Below, in pieces: positions 1 to 7,427 of a stretch of 17,154 bases of DNA. The notes under the pieces were generated by a model. It saw only the letters and a list, made by a program, of their open reading frames with translations, searched no databases and was not told where the DNA came from. The position numbers and the translations under genes are program-made. Every line of letters begins with the position of its first letter. Position 1 is the stretch's first letter. Origin of the DNA: Methylobacteriaceae bacterium (lineage in GTDB: Bacteria > Pseudomonadota > Alphaproteobacteria > Rhizobiales > Beijerinckiaceae); the NCBI GenBank assembly GCA_031272615.1, contig JAISTL010000203.1, forward strand, positions 1-17,154. Reading direction: 5' to 3'.

Positions 1-689
1 CTCCCAGCCCCGACCAACAATGTCACCAGTTGCGACCCTTCGTCCTGAATTTCCACCAGGCCGCTGAGATAGGCGGGCTCCGACTGGATGGGCGGCGCCT
101 TGGCGTCTTCCGCCGGAAGAATCCGCACCCCCAGCGGCGAACACGGCGTCGGCAGCGGGCAATAATGCTGCAGTTCGTTCAACGCCTCTTCCCGGGTGCC
201 CGCCAGTTTGTTGACACGCATATCCAGCGGCGCTTTTTTGGCCATGGCGTGCATCTCCGCCGTTACGCTTTCGCCGAACACCCGGAGCAGCCGGTCCGTC
301 GCCCATTCCGGGAAATCGCCGGCAATATGGAGCGGGGCGCCATCCGGAAAATCCCGGACATACAGTGCGCGTTCAGCGCCTGTCAGCGGGGCGGAGGCGT
401 ATTTGTCACCGGAAAACAGACGCTCAACCGTCTCCACCGCCAGCGCGCGCTGCACTTTCAGCATTCCCAGCACCAATTCCCGGGATGATTCTCCGTCCAT
501 CTGCCACGCGGCCGACTGCCGGCATCGCAGACAATCATAAACAATGGCAGCCATAGCCGCGCGGTCCCCCGATCCGGCGAATCGATGGGAAAGCGCCCAG
601 TCCTTCAAAGCATCAGGAGCCGGTCGCCGGCGAGTTATAATGTCGGACAGAATCTCCTGGACTGAAAAGAGGCGTGCGGCGGGTGTCAT
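1..689 (-). CDS. rsmB: RsmB/NOP2-Sun family rRNA cytosine-5 methyltransferase, N-terminal part (cut by window edge)
   Basis: The complement strand is open from an ATG at 689 to the left edge, giving 229 residues. The N-terminal ~130 residues read as the NusB-like RNA-binding domain of the family (for example DRAAMAAIVYDCLR, then an E-W-A/L-x-R-F-G-type helix, EWATDRLLRVFG). The link to the catalytic domain follows, with PLDMRVNKL at about 155 and GLVEIQDEGSQLVTLLVGAG at the very end. 'MRVN' and 'VQDEGSQL' are hallmarks of the Fmu/RsmB methyltransferases, which make m5C in 16S rRNA with S-adenosylmethionine. The SAM loop and both catalytic cysteines lie beyond the window, so activity cannot be judged. 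There is no strong Shine-Dalgarno before the ATG. It is divergent from yqaA. Family call is firm; the exact target (C967 or another site) is inference. Confidence 0.85.
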   Translation of the reverse strand, partial: MTPAARLFSVQEILSDIITRRRPAPDALKDWALSHRFAGSGDRAAMAAIVYDCLRCRQSAAWQMDGESSRELVLGMLKVQRALAVETVERLFSGDKYASAPLTGAERALYVRDFPDGAPLHIAGDFPEWATDRLLRVFGESVTAEMHAMAKKAPLDMRVNKLAGTREEALNELQHYCPLPTPCSPLGVRILPAEDAKAPPIQSEPAYLSGLVEIQDEGSQLVTLLVGAG

Positions 690-927
690 GGTTCGCGCTT
701 GCCATGCTGCGGCAAAGATTGCAAGCGGTTAGTTGTTCCTCTTTCCGGCGATGTGCCGGAAGCCGCGGGTAAAACCGCGGAATTACCGTGCAACGGGCAA
801 ATTCTCCGTGCTTACTTGTTTCTTACATGTTTCTTAAAGCTTTACAATCTATATAAACTGAGTCAACGAAGGGCCGGCGCAGGCTCTTTATTCCCTCTTT
901 CCCGTGGTTGTCGAGAAGAACATTCCC
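690..927. other. Divergent intergenic region between rsmB and yqaA
   Basis: No gene is seen here. It holds two small consecutive hairpins (TCCGGC/GCCGGA at 744-760 and CCGCGG/CCGCGG at 763-780). These are followed by an AT-rich stretch (about 811-858) that contains an 11-base-spaced direct repeat and a TATA-like box facing yqaA. The hairpins have no T-tract and are not obvious terminators. Confidence 0.5.
817..857 (+). promoter_or_regulatory. Candidate promoter with tandem operator for yqaA-dsbB
   Basis: The nonamer TGTTTCTTA occurs twice, at 817-825 and 828-836, exactly 11 bases apart. This is the geometry bound by PhoB/OmpR-type winged-helix response regulators. A TATATAAA box at 850-857 (alternatively TACAAT at 843-848) would serve as -10, with the second repeat close to the -35 position. 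No good -35 hexamer is seen, as is usual at activator-dependent promoters. The repeat is seen; its role is inference. Confidence 0.35.
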
Positions 928-1509
928 ATGCTGAAACGCCTTTATGACTGGACGATCAAACTCGCCGGCGGCCCCCGCGCCGTCTGGGCCCTCGCCGCTG
1001 TCTCCTTCGCCGAAAGCTCGTTTTTCCCGATACCGCCGGACATCATGCTGATCCCCATGGGCCTGGCTCAACCGAAGAAAATCTGGTTTTACGCTTTCGT
1101 CTGTTCAGTCGCATCCGTAGTCGGAGGTCTGCTGGGCTATTTCATCGGCGCGGTGTTGTTCGATTCCGTCGGCATGTGGATTCTCACGTTCTTCAATCTT
1201 GCCGACGGCGCCGAGACATTCAAGGAGCAATACGCGATTTACGGCCACTGGGTGATTCTCTTCAAAGGCGTCACACCCATTCCCTTCAAGCTGATCACCA
1301 TCACCTCCGGCGCCGCCGGTTACAACCTCGCCTGGTTTGTCGGCCTTTCCATCGTTACCCGCTCGGCGCGATTTTTCCTTGTGGCGGCGCTGATGCACTT
1401 TTTCGGTCCGCACATCGCCGCCCAGCTTGACAAGCACCTGACAAAGGTGATGATTGTTCTGGTCGTCGCCATCATCGGCGGTTTCGTCGCCTTCAAGTAC
1501 ATCCTGTAG
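928..1509 (+). CDS. yqaA: YqaA family membrane protein (DedA/VTT superfamily)
   Basis: A 193-residue integral membrane protein. The start at 928 (MLKRLYDW) is chosen over an in-frame GTG at 904 because it matches the usual YqaA N-terminus; the ribosome site is weak. The signature FAESSFFPIPPD (about residues 23-34) is the reentrant-loop motif of the VTT/SNARE-associated domain. A glycine-rich segment GGLLGYFIGA, the amphipathic loop GVTPIPFKLITITSGAAG and two C-terminal helices follow. DedA-type proteins are linked to membrane lipid scrambling and proton-motive-force homeostasis; the role of the YqaA branch is not settled. dsbB follows after 20 bases, so the two are probably cotranscribed. 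Confidence 0.85.
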   Translation: MLKRLYDWTIKLAGGPRAVWALAAVSFAESSFFPIPPDIMLIPMGLAQPKKIWFYAFVCSVASVVGGLLGYFIGAVLFDSVGMWILTFFNLADGAETFKEQYAIYGHWVILFKGVTPIPFKLITITSGAAGYNLAWFVGLSIVTRSARFFLVAALMHFFGPHIAAQLDKHLTKVMIVLVVAIIGGFVAFKYIL

Positions 1510-1529
1510 CAAACCCGATAAGGTTCTTC

Positions 1530-2093
1530 ATGTCCCTTCCCGCCGCGTTCCTCACTCCCTCCCCCCGCCACGGCATCCTTGCCGTCGGCGGCCTGGCCGC
1601 GGCGGTGCTGGCCGGCGCGCTGTTTTTCCAGTTCGTACTGGGAATCGCCCCGTGCGAGCTTTGTTATCAGCAGCGTTACGCCTATTACGGCGCGATTGTG
1701 CTTTGTGCGGCGGCGTCATTCGCTCCGGAACGATTTCACCGCCCGGTGTTTCTCATTCTGGCGCTGATGTTTGCCGCCACCGCGGTGCTCGCGGCCTACC
1801 ATGCCGGAGTGGAATGGAAATTCTGGGCCGGGCCAACCACCTGCGCCGCTCCCCTCGGCGCTGAAGACCCTTTCGCCGATCTCGAGGACATCCTCAACAA
1901 GCCGATGGCGCTGCCGAGCTGTTCCGAAGCAAGCTGGCGCTTCCTCGGCCTGTCGCTGGCGGGCTGGAACGCCCTCATATGTTCGGGTCTGACACTCCTC
2001 AACCTGTGGCTGTCTTTCGTCGCTGAACCCGTCGCGGCTGAGCGAAGACCTGCCAAAGACGATGAGCCGCCCGCTCCTCCGGCAATTGCCTGA
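1530..2093 (+). CDS. dsbB: Disulfide bond formation protein B (DsbB family)
   Basis: A 187-residue inner-membrane quinone reductase that reoxidises the periplasmic thiol oxidase DsbA. There are four hydrophobic helices (about 17-38, 50-65, 73-90 and 138-160). The first periplasmic cysteine pair is Cys42-Glu-Leu-Cys45, followed by Tyr-Gln-Gln-Arg. Arg49 sits where the conserved quinone-proximal arginine lies in DsbB. The second loop has Cys105 and Cys131, the pair that exchanges with DsbA. The C-terminal ~25 residues are a Pro/Ala/Glu-rich tail without expected function. It starts 20 bases after yqaA with an AAGG-like ribosome site. No dsbA is in the window. Confidence 0.93.
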   Translation: MSLPAAFLTPSPRHGILAVGGLAAAVLAGALFFQFVLGIAPCELCYQQRYAYYGAIVLCAAASFAPERFHRPVFLILALMFAATAVLAAYHAGVEWKFWAGPTTCAAPLGAEDPFADLEDILNKPMALPSCSEASWRFLGLSLAGWNALICSGLTLLNLWLSFVAEPVAAERRPAKDDEPPAPPAIA

Positions 2094-2128
2094 ACAGCAA
2101 AACTCTTTTGCCGACAACCGCCCCGTCT

Positions 2129-2743
2129 CTAGGGCTCCAATTCCGTATCCCAATAGAGATAATCCATCCAGCTTTCATGCAGATGGTTCGGGGGGAACAT
2201 GCGACCATTGCGCTGCAGGTCATAGCTGCTCGGTTCCCAAGCGCGACGACGCGGCCACATTTTGACTTCCTCCGGCAGCGCCGACCCCTTTTTGATGTTG
2301 CAGGTGGAACACGCGGTGACGATGTTGTCCCAGCGGGTTTTGCCGCCCTTGCATTTCGGCACCACATGGTCGAAGGTCAGATCTTCCCGGGAGCCGCAAT
2401 ACTGGCAGCTGAACCGATCCCTCAGGAAGACATTGAACCTGGTGAACGCCGGCTTGCGGGACTGAAGAACAAAGGATTTCAGGGAAACCACCGAGGGCAG
2501 CCGCATTTCAAAGCTGGGGCTGCGGATGGATTGCTCATAGGTGGCGACGATATTCACCCTGTCCATGAACACAGCTTTCACCGCCTCCTGCCATGCCCAG
2601 ATGGAGAGGGGAAAATAGCTCAATGGCCTGTAATCGGCGTTAAGCACCAATACAGGGAACGAACCTGTTTTAACGGCCGGTTGTGTGGCATGAAACGTAG
2701 ATGCTTTGACCTCCATCAGCTCAGGCGGCGCAACACGACTCAT
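2129..2743 (-). CDS. HNH endonuclease family protein
   Basis: A 204-residue protein of a family widespread in Alphaproteobacteria. The N-terminal domain contains VLVLNADYRPLSYFPLS (about 31-47) and RSPSFEMRLPSVVSLK (about 74-89). The nuclease core follows, with zinc-type cysteines CQYC (113-116), the catalytic DHVVPKCKGG (Asp125, His126), Asn140 and a second CSTC pair (145-148) ending in Asn149. This is a complete HNH fold with both zinc knuckles. The biological role of this family is unknown to me; there is no phage or restriction context here. An alternative start is Met10 (MEVK). It lies 43 bases downstream of etfA and may be cotranscribed, though a promoter-like TATAAT lies between. Confidence 0.9.
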   Translation of the reverse strand: MSRVAPPELMEVKASTFHATQPAVKTGSFPVLVLNADYRPLSYFPLSIWAWQEAVKAVFMDRVNIVATYEQSIRSPSFEMRLPSVVSLKSFVLQSRKPAFTRFNVFLRDRFSCQYCGSREDLTFDHVVPKCKGGKTRWDNIVTACSTCNIKKGSALPEEVKMWPRRRAWEPSSYDLQRNGRMFPPNHLHESWMDYLYWDTELEP

Positions 2744-2763
2744 CGCCGCCGATGCGTCAACTC

Positions 2764-2790
2764 ATTATATCCGAAACCAAGCTTTGTCAT
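2764..2790 (-). promoter_or_regulatory. Candidate promoter for the HNH gene
   Basis: On the complement a perfect TATAAT (2769-2764) lies 21 bases before the ATG. ATGACA (2790-2785) is 15 bases upstream and overlaps the etfA stop. The spacer is short for sigma-70, so confidence is low. Confidence 0.3.
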
Positions 2791-3731
2791 TTCTTTTGTC
2801 GGAAAGCCGCAATCAGTTCGGGGATAACCGTATGCAGATCTCCGACCAGAGCGTAATCGGCCATGGAGAAAATCGGCGCCGACTCATCAATATTGACGGC
2901 AACGATGGTTTTGGCGCCACGAATACCCGCCGTGTGCTGGACCGCCCCGGAGAGACCGACGCCGATATAGAGTTCCGGCGCGATAATCCGCCCTGTCTGG
3001 CCGATTTGCCAGTCATTGGGGGCAAGCCCCGCCTCCACCGCGGCCCGGGTCGCGCCCACGGCGGCATTCAACTCCTTCACCAGCGGCATGATGAGCGTCT
3101 CGACGTTTTCCCGGGTCTCCAGCGCCCGGCCGAAGGCGACCACCGTGCGCGCCGAACCGAGTTCCGCGCCCTCCTGCAGCGACGGAATGAACCCGATGAA
3201 GCGGGAGAGCGTATTGGTCCCGTCCCATGTGGTCTGCCGCACTGCGGCAGCCCCTCCCGTCTCCGGCGCCGACTCGAATGCCGTCGCCCGAATGGTCAGC
3301 AGCTTGGGAAACGCGGCGAGTTTTACCGTTTCGATGGCGTTTCCGGCATAAATCGGCCGCTCAAACGTATCGGCGGAAAGAATCCGCGTCACATCGGAAA
3401 CCTGGGGAACACCGAGAAGCGCCGCCAAACGCGGCAGCAGATTCTTGCCGAAGCGGGAGGCCGAAACCACCACCGCCTCATGGTTTTCCACAAAACCTGA
3501 CAGAAACTCCGCCGCCGGTTCGGCAAGGCCATCCTTCAGGCTGTCGCCGAGGGCGACCATCACGTTCTCCACCCCCGGAAATCCGGCAACACGCTTCGCC
3601 GCAGCGGCCGCGCCTTCGCCGAACACAAGCGCGTCCACCGGCCCGCCGAGCTGTTTTGCCGCACACAACACCCGCGCCGTATCCGACGCCGGCTCGCCGC
3701 CCCGCTGTTCAACAATCATCAAAGTCTTCAT
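2787..3731 (-). CDS. etfA: Electron transfer flavoprotein alpha subunit
   Basis: A 314-residue FAD-binding subunit of the soluble heterodimer that carries electrons from acyl-CoA and other flavin dehydrogenases to ETF-quinone oxidoreductase. The C-terminal FAD domain is typical: [20 protein letters not shown], then [21 protein letters not shown] and [17 protein letters not shown]. The N-terminal MKTLMIVEQ strand and the [15 protein letters not shown] helix are also standard, and the length is usual. The segment that is normally GGRGhxSxENF reads [10 protein letters not shown], a mild divergence near the FAD pyrophosphate region. The ATG overlaps the etfB stop (ATGA), which indicates translational coupling. 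No ETF-QO gene is in the window. Confidence 0.95.
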   Translation of the reverse strand: MKTLMIVEQRGGEPASDTARVLCAAKQLGGPVDALVFGEGAAAAAKRVAGFPGVENVMVALGDSLKDGLAEPAAEFLSGFVENHEAVVVSASRFGKNLLPRLAALLGVPQVSDVTRILSADTFERPIYAGNAIETVKLAAFPKLLTIRATAFESAPETGGAAAVRQTTWDGTNTLSRFIGFIPSLQEGAELGSARTVVAFGRALETRENVETLIMPLVKELNAAVGATRAAVEAGLAPNDWQIGQTGRIIAPELYIGVGLSGAVQHTAGIRGAKTIVAVNIDESAPIFSMADYALVGDLHTVIPELIAAFRQKK

Positions 3732-4471
3732 GACAGCGCCTCCGTCTCGTTTTCCAAGCAGGCTATGAGTTCCGCCGCCGAGCCGACGCGTTTGCCGGGC
3801 TTGCGCCGCGGCGGCTCTGCTACTTTCAATACCTCGAGACGTCGCTCTGCCGAGAGTTCCGGCGCAATGATCCGTACCGGCTTTTTCCGCGCTTTCATGA
3901 TGCTGGGAAGTGACGCGTAGCGCGGCTCGTTGAGCGGCAGGTCAACCGTCACCACCGCGGGGAGCGGCAGCAGCACGACCTCCCGGCCACCGTCGATTTC
4001 CCGGGTGACTTTCAGCGCCTCGCCCTCCTTGATGATGGCGGAGGCAAAGGTCCCCTGCCCCCAGCCTAGAAGCGCCGCCAGCATCTGCCCGGTTTGACAG
4101 CAGTCATCGTCCACAGCCTGTTTACCCAGAAACACCGCTTGCGGTTGTTCCTCGTTGACCACCGCCCGAATCGCCGCTGCAGCGCCCGGCGGATCGGGCA
4201 GCGAGTCGACATTGAGATGAATCCCCCGGTCCGCACCCATGGCCAACCCGGCATAGATTGTATCAACGCTTTGCTTCGGGCCGATGGACAGAACCACCAC
4301 CTCCGACGCCAAACCCTTTTCTTTCCAACGCACCGCTTCTTCCACGGCGATTTCGTCAAAGGGATTCATGACGGTTTTCATGTTGGCGGTATCCACCCCC
4401 GAACCGTCGGCCTTGACACGTATGTGCATGGTGTGATCGACGACCCTTTTGACGCAGACCAGAATTTTCAT
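3728..4471 (-). CDS. etfB: Electron transfer flavoprotein beta subunit
   Basis: A 247-residue partner of EtfA that binds AMP structurally and carries the dehydrogenase recognition loop. It begins MKILVCVKRVVDH at 4471. A longer in-frame reading from 4516 would run through a terminator hairpin and is rejected. Family signatures seen are MNPFDEIAVEEAVRWKEKG (about 35-53), GADRGIHL, GKQAVDDDCCQTGQMLAALL (about 115-134) and the recognition-loop segment PLNEPRYASLPSIMKARKKP (about 184-203). A G-rich ribosome site (GGGGGAA) precedes the ATG. Only about 22 bases separate the start from the T-tract of an intrinsic terminator, so the promoter is not obvious. Confidence 0.95.
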   Translation of the reverse strand: MKILVCVKRVVDHTMHIRVKADGSGVDTANMKTVMNPFDEIAVEEAVRWKEKGLASEVVVLSIGPKQSVDTIYAGLAMGADRGIHLNVDSLPDPPGAAAAIRAVVNEEQPQAVFLGKQAVDDDCCQTGQMLAALLGWGQGTFASAIIKEGEALKVTREIDGGREVVLLPLPAVVTVDLPLNEPRYASLPSIMKARKKPVRIIAPELSAERRLEVLKVAEPPRRKPGKRVGSAAELIACLENETEALS

Positions 4472-4493
4472 GGTTCCCCCGGATTCATGTTCC

Positions 4494-4524
4494 AAAAAAA
4501 GAGGCCCGCGGGACACGGGCCTCT
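4494..4524 (-). terminator. Intrinsic terminator upstream of etfB
   Basis: On the complement an 8-bp perfect stem, GAGGCCCG (4523-4516) with CGGGCCTC (4508-4501), encloses a 7-base loop. Seven T (4500-4494) follow. It lies 39 bases after the stop of the small exported protein, whose transcript it should end, and just in front of the etfB ribosome site. Confidence 0.85.
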
Positions 4525-4562
4525 GAATAGCGCGACACGCCGCTGAACGGCTTGATAAACCG

Positions 4563-5021
4563 TCAGCTTTCGCCCTTCAAGATGGAATTGCACTGCGAAT
4601 AGTATCCGCCACCTTTCTGGATCCACTTGAGATCGCCGAGCTTGCCGGCATCCTTGGCCGCGTGATAAGCATCCACACAGGTTCTCATGCGCTGCTTGCC
4701 GGGGGAGAGGCTGTTGTACTTGGCATCCACCTTGTTGGGGAACGGCACGCCGGCCTTGGCCTTTGTCACGGGCTTCGCGGGCTCTTCATCAACTTCGTCA
4801 TCCAGCGAAACTTCCGGCTCAGCGGTGGCATCCTCCGAGCATTCCTTGGCGCGGAAATCGTTCCACTTCAAGCCGCCCAGGGTATTGGCCTTTTGGGCCG
4901 CGCGGTATTTGGCGCTGCATTCCTTCATGGTCAACGCCGAGGCGGGTGTGGCAAAAGAAAATGAGAAGGCCGCGAGAGCCGCCAGCAGCGCGGTCTTCAT
5001 AACGAAAGTGTTTCCTGTCAT
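4563..5021 (-). CDS. Small exported protein with two similar Cys-bounded modules (PsiF-like?)
   Basis: A 152-residue protein starting at 5021, chosen because GGAGG lies 10 bases upstream. An ATG at 5000 is possible. A signal peptide is clear: a hydrophobic core ALLAALAAFSFSFA and cleavage expected after PASA (residue 29). The mature part has two alike modules: Cys35-x-A-K-Y-x-A-A-(x)-GGLKW...Cys61 and Cys115-x-x-A-Y-x-A-A-(x)-GDLKW...Cys144. They are joined by an acidic linker (DDEVDEE) and a Lys/Pro stretch. Each module has one cysteine at either end, so intramodule disulfides in the periplasm are plausible. The spacing recalls PsiF-type repeats, but that match is from memory and uncertain. 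It is monocistronic, with its own promoter-like site and terminator. Function unknown. Confidence 0.8.
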   Translation of the reverse strand: MTGNTFVMKTALLAALAAFSFSFATPASALTMKECSAKYRAAQKANTLGGLKWNDFRAKECSEDATAEPEVSLDDEVDEEPAKPVTKAKAGVPFPNKVDAKYNSLSPGKQRMRTCVDAYHAAKDAGKLGDLKWIQKGGGYYSQCNSILKGES

Positions 5022-5080
5022 CTGATGATTTCCTCCATGCGAATTGACCAGGGAATCCGGCAGTACAATCCGGTACTCAT

Positions 5081-5108
5081 GATATAAGGCGACAATCCTA
5101 ATCGGCAA
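5081..5108 (-). promoter_or_regulatory. Candidate promoter of the small exported protein gene
   Basis: On the complement TTGCCG (5108-5103) and TATATC (5086-5081) are separated by 16 bases, about 60 bases before the chosen start codon. Each hexamer matches sigma-70 at four of six positions. Confidence 0.4.
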
Positions 5109-5221
5109 ATAAAAAAACGCGGACACTCGGATTTTTTGTTGCATGGGGCTTTCCCGCCGCTTCCAAAACGCCGGAATACCCCGCTGCGGAAGGTGTTTAA
5201 CCACGCCGGCCGAAAAGATCT

Positions 5222-5524
5222 CTAAGCGCTCTTGAGCTGCTGAAGTTCCTTCGTGGTCCGCCGCAGCTCACGCTTGTACTGCCGCCGTTCAACTCTGTTT
5301 CTATGCTGGGCGAGCCACGCGGCCCACCCGCCGAGCAGGATGCCGGCGATAACGCAACCGAACACAAGCAGGTACACCGGCATGGTGAAAGAGTCCTTCA
5401 ACAGCTGCCCCGTCGGGTCAAGATAGACAGACACAGGGCCCCGATTGGCCATCGAGACGGCAACCACGACAAAAGCTATCGGAATGAACACAAGAAATTT
5501 CAATAATCTGATGAATCGCCGCAT
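5222..5524 (-). CDS. lapA: LapA family (lipopolysaccharide assembly protein A domain, DUF1049) membrane protein
   Basis: A 100-residue inner-membrane protein. The start MRRFIRLLKF at 5524 is preceded by GGGAGAG; a longer reading to 5647 has no family support. Two hydrophobic helices (about 9-26 and 48-70) bracket a short periplasmic stretch with the family motif NRGPVSVYLDP (about 27-37). A basic coiled-coil-like tail (RRQYKRELRRTTKELQQL) lies in the cytoplasm. In enterobacteria LapA works with LapB in controlling LPS synthesis via LpxC/FtsH; here the link to LapB is only by family. It lies downstream of ihfB, the usual neighbour in Alphaproteobacteria. The gap of 202 bases to ihfB means it may have its own promoter. 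Confidence 0.85.
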   Translation of the reverse strand: MRRFIRLLKFLVFIPIAFVVVAVSMANRGPVSVYLDPTGQLLKDSFTMPVYLLVFGCVIAGILLGGWAAWLAQHRNRVERRQYKRELRRTTKELQQLKSA

Positions 5525-5726
5525 CTGGTTTCTCTCCCGCAGTACATGCTCCCGTTGTAAATCACGGATATTCGAGCCGCCCCCTCCAAAGTGTGAAAAC
5601 TTACTCGGTAAGGGATCGCACCCCGAGTTTCCGTTAAACTTAACCACAGACCGGCAACTGGGGCGTCTCCGTTAAGCGACTTATAGCATCATGTATCGCA
5701 ACGGCACACTTTTATTTGAGCGAGAC

Positions 5727-6026
5727 TCACTTTTTCGCGGGCACATACCCGTCATTCAACCGTTTGCGCATTTCCTTTCCGGCCCGGAAAGCCGGGATGG
5801 ACTTCTCATGGACGGAAACAGGATCTCCCGTACGGGGGTTGCGCCCTACCCTGGCAACCCTGCGTTTTGCGGAAAAGGCGCCGAAGCCGCGCAGTTCAAC
5901 ACGATCCCCGCAAGCCAACGCTTCTGTAACCGTCTCAAGAACAGTGTTGACGATTTTTTCAATATCGCGCTGGTTAAGATGCGGGTTACGTTCCGAAAGC
6001 TTCGTAACTAACTCAGATTTGATCAT
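5727..6026 (-). CDS. ihfB: Integration host factor beta subunit
   Basis: A 99-residue HU/IHF-fold DNA-bending protein. It starts [17 protein letters not shown], typical of IHF-beta. The dimerisation helices are followed by [13 protein letters not shown] (about 43-55) and the DNA-intercalating arm [14 protein letters not shown] (about 59-72). The [15 protein letters not shown] end is the common C-terminal signature. The beta rather than alpha subunit is supported by the N-terminus and the 'RNP(K/R)TG' arm. IHF acts as a heterodimer; ihfA is not in the window. It lies 41 bases after sppA on the same strand, with an AGAGGATAGGCAGGA leader just before the ATG. Confidence 0.93.
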   Translation of the reverse strand: MIKSELVTKLSERNPHLNQRDIEKIVNTVLETVTEALACGDRVELRGFGAFSAKRRVARVGRNPRTGDPVSVHEKSIPAFRAGKEMRKRLNDGYVPAKK

Positions 6027-6067
6027 TCCTGCCTATCCTCTATAGTTTACCTGTCTCAACAAAATAC

Positions 6068-7042
6068 CTACCGCTCCAATGTAGGGTGCCAAATCGCCAG
6101 AATTCCGTCAAGTTGAGAAATGTCCATACTTGCTTCAACACTTCCCAAAGATCCGGAAAGCAACTCGAATCCCAGACTGTGCGCTAGTCTGGCAGCAACA
6201 TCCAAGAATTTCAAGGCATTGTTCTTGCTTTCCGGCTTCCAATCCTTGACTGGAATGCCCTTTTCAACATTTTTCTTCGTTTCAAGCCACTCAACCGCTG
6301 TTTTTTCCGTTCCGGTAGCGTCGATCAACTTCAGAGAGAGGGCTTTTTGCGCCGAAAACACCCTTCCGTCCGACACCGTCGCCGTTTCCTGGGGACTCAG
6401 GTCGCGGCGCTGAGATACCAAATTCTTAAACCAAGTGTAGGCATCGTCAATGACCTGCTGAAGGCTTTCCCGCGCTTCCGGCGGAGTCGGCCCGACACCC
6501 GAAGGTTCCGCCTTGAGGGGCGCGGACTTGATGCTGTCCACCTCGACTCCGATGGTTTCCAGCAGTTTGCCGAAATTCGGATACCGCATCAACACACCGA
6601 TGGAACCGACAACCGCCGTCTCCCGTGCGACAATATGATCCGCGGCCATCGCCGCAATGTACGAGCCGGACGCGCCGATGCCGTTGATCAGCGCCACCAC
6701 CGGTTTCTTTGAATCGAGCCCCCGCAGCGCCAGGTAAAGGTCTTCAGAGCCGACAACACTGCCGCCCGGGCTGTCGATGGACAGCACCACGCCCTTAACG
6801 TTGCCGTCCTTGCCGATTTTTTCGATCATCTCCATCATGTCATTGTTGCGCACGATCACGCCTTCAATGGTGACCCGCGCAATATGGCTGCCGGTTTCCG
6901 GAACCCCACCCGAAATCATCCACAGGCCGCCGATGGCGCCGATAACGGCGACAGCCGCTGCCAATCGCCAGAAAAGAAGTTTGCGGCGCAGCTGCCGACG
7001 ATCCAGCAGCGCGTCAACCGACTTGAACGAGATAAGACTCAA
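6068..7042 (-). CDS. sppA: Signal peptide peptidase SppA (short, S49 family)
   Basis: A 324-residue membrane-anchored serine protease that degrades cleaved signal peptides. One N-terminal helix (about 24-44) follows a basic segment. The S49 core then shows ARVTIEGVI, VLSIDSPGGSVVGSE (about 86-100), the nucleophile in GIGASGSYIAA (Ser125) and the general-base lysine in SAPLKAEPSG (Lys177). Length fits the half-size SppA with a Ser-Lys dyad formed within an oligomer. The start is probably TTG at 7042 (TTG AGT CTT) with AGGGG nine bases upstream; a stop lies in frame just before. It leads the sppA-ihfB-lapA group. Confidence 0.92.
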   Translation of the reverse strand: MSLISFKSVDALLDRRQLRRKLLFWRLAAAVAVIGAIGGLWMISGGVPETGSHIARVTIEGVIVRNNDMMEMIEKIGKDGNVKGVVLSIDSPGGSVVGSEDLYLALRGLDSKKPVVALINGIGASGSYIAAMAADHIVARETAVVGSIGVLMRYPNFGKLLETIGVEVDSIKSAPLKAEPSGVGPTPPEARESLQQVIDDAYTWFKNLVSQRRDLSPQETATVSDGRVFSAQKALSLKLIDATGTEKTAVEWLETKKNVEKGIPVKDWKPESKNNALKFLDVAARLAHSLGFELLSGSLGSVEASMDISQLDGILAIWHPTLER

Positions 7043-7175
7043 AGAATCGTGCCCCTATTACAATAATAAACATCGGCTATACCATTTTCTGCGAAGTTTG
7101 AAACCTCCTATTTGCCGTAACTGCACCGGGAAACCGGTTTGCCGTTGCCGACGCGACACACTTGAATTCGTTAGT

Positions 7176-7427
7176 TAAATATTTCGTATAAATGCCTTAA
7201 TGTTTCACGAAAGAGCCTTAATTCTGTCCAGACCCCGTCAAACTCACCGTCTATCACGACACTGTTCAAACGAACACGCATTGATGCTCGGTTTTCGGCC
7301 CCTAACCCCAGACTCAAAACCGGCTTCACGGAACGATGCGTCTAGCGAGAACCCCATCGGTCGCACAAGCGCCGTTGCGGAAAAAAAACAGGACGCCCGC
7401 ACCCCAACCGGACGTCCTGTTTTTTTA
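7176..7427 (+). ncRNA. Candidate small RNA, repeat unit A
   Basis: The unit opens with a block (7176-7234) that matches unit B at about 51 of 59 positions. A hairpin follows, CGGTTTT (7289-7295) with AAAACCG (7316-7322), whose 20-base loop is C-rich and contains CGGCCCCTAACCCCA. The unit ends in a 13-base terminator stem with one mismatch, followed by seven T. Similarity to unit B is confined to these blocks and stops at the T-tract. That pattern is typical of a transcribed, structured unit. The + strand is preferred because the unit ends at a terminator in that direction. The terminator is nearly symmetric, however, so a complement-strand intergenic role is possible. No convincing promoter was found: TTGAAT/TATAAA at 7162-7192 has a 19-base spacer. 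I do not recognise it as a known RNA family. Confidence 0.45.
7387..7426 (+). terminator. Intrinsic terminator of unit A (bidirectional-looking)
   Basis: The stem pairs 7387-7399 with 7409-7421 (AACAGGACG against CGTCCTGTT, then CCG against CGG). There is one C/A mismatch on the + strand, which becomes a G-U pair on the complement. Seven T (7420-7426) follow on + and eight on the complement, so it could end transcripts from both sides. Confidence 0.8.

Noticed and set aside
30..556. Three overlapping + frames at the left edge
   Set aside because: The complement reads as an RsmB-type protein throughout, so these are shadows.
2097..2111. GCAAAA-CTC-TTTTGC hairpin between dsbB and the HNH gene as a terminator
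   Set aside because: The stem is AT-rich and short, with no T-tract after it.
5103..5145. A/T-flanked hairpin after lapA (AAAAAA...TTTTTTT) as a terminator
   Set aside because: The GC part of the stem is only two base pairs; it is better read as AT-rich upstream sequence of the next gene's promoter.
5630..5675. TCCGTTAA repeated 38 bases apart in the ihfB-lapA gap, as CtrA-type sites
   Set aside because: The spacing does not fit the TTAA-N7-TTAA CtrA box and no second half-site is seen.
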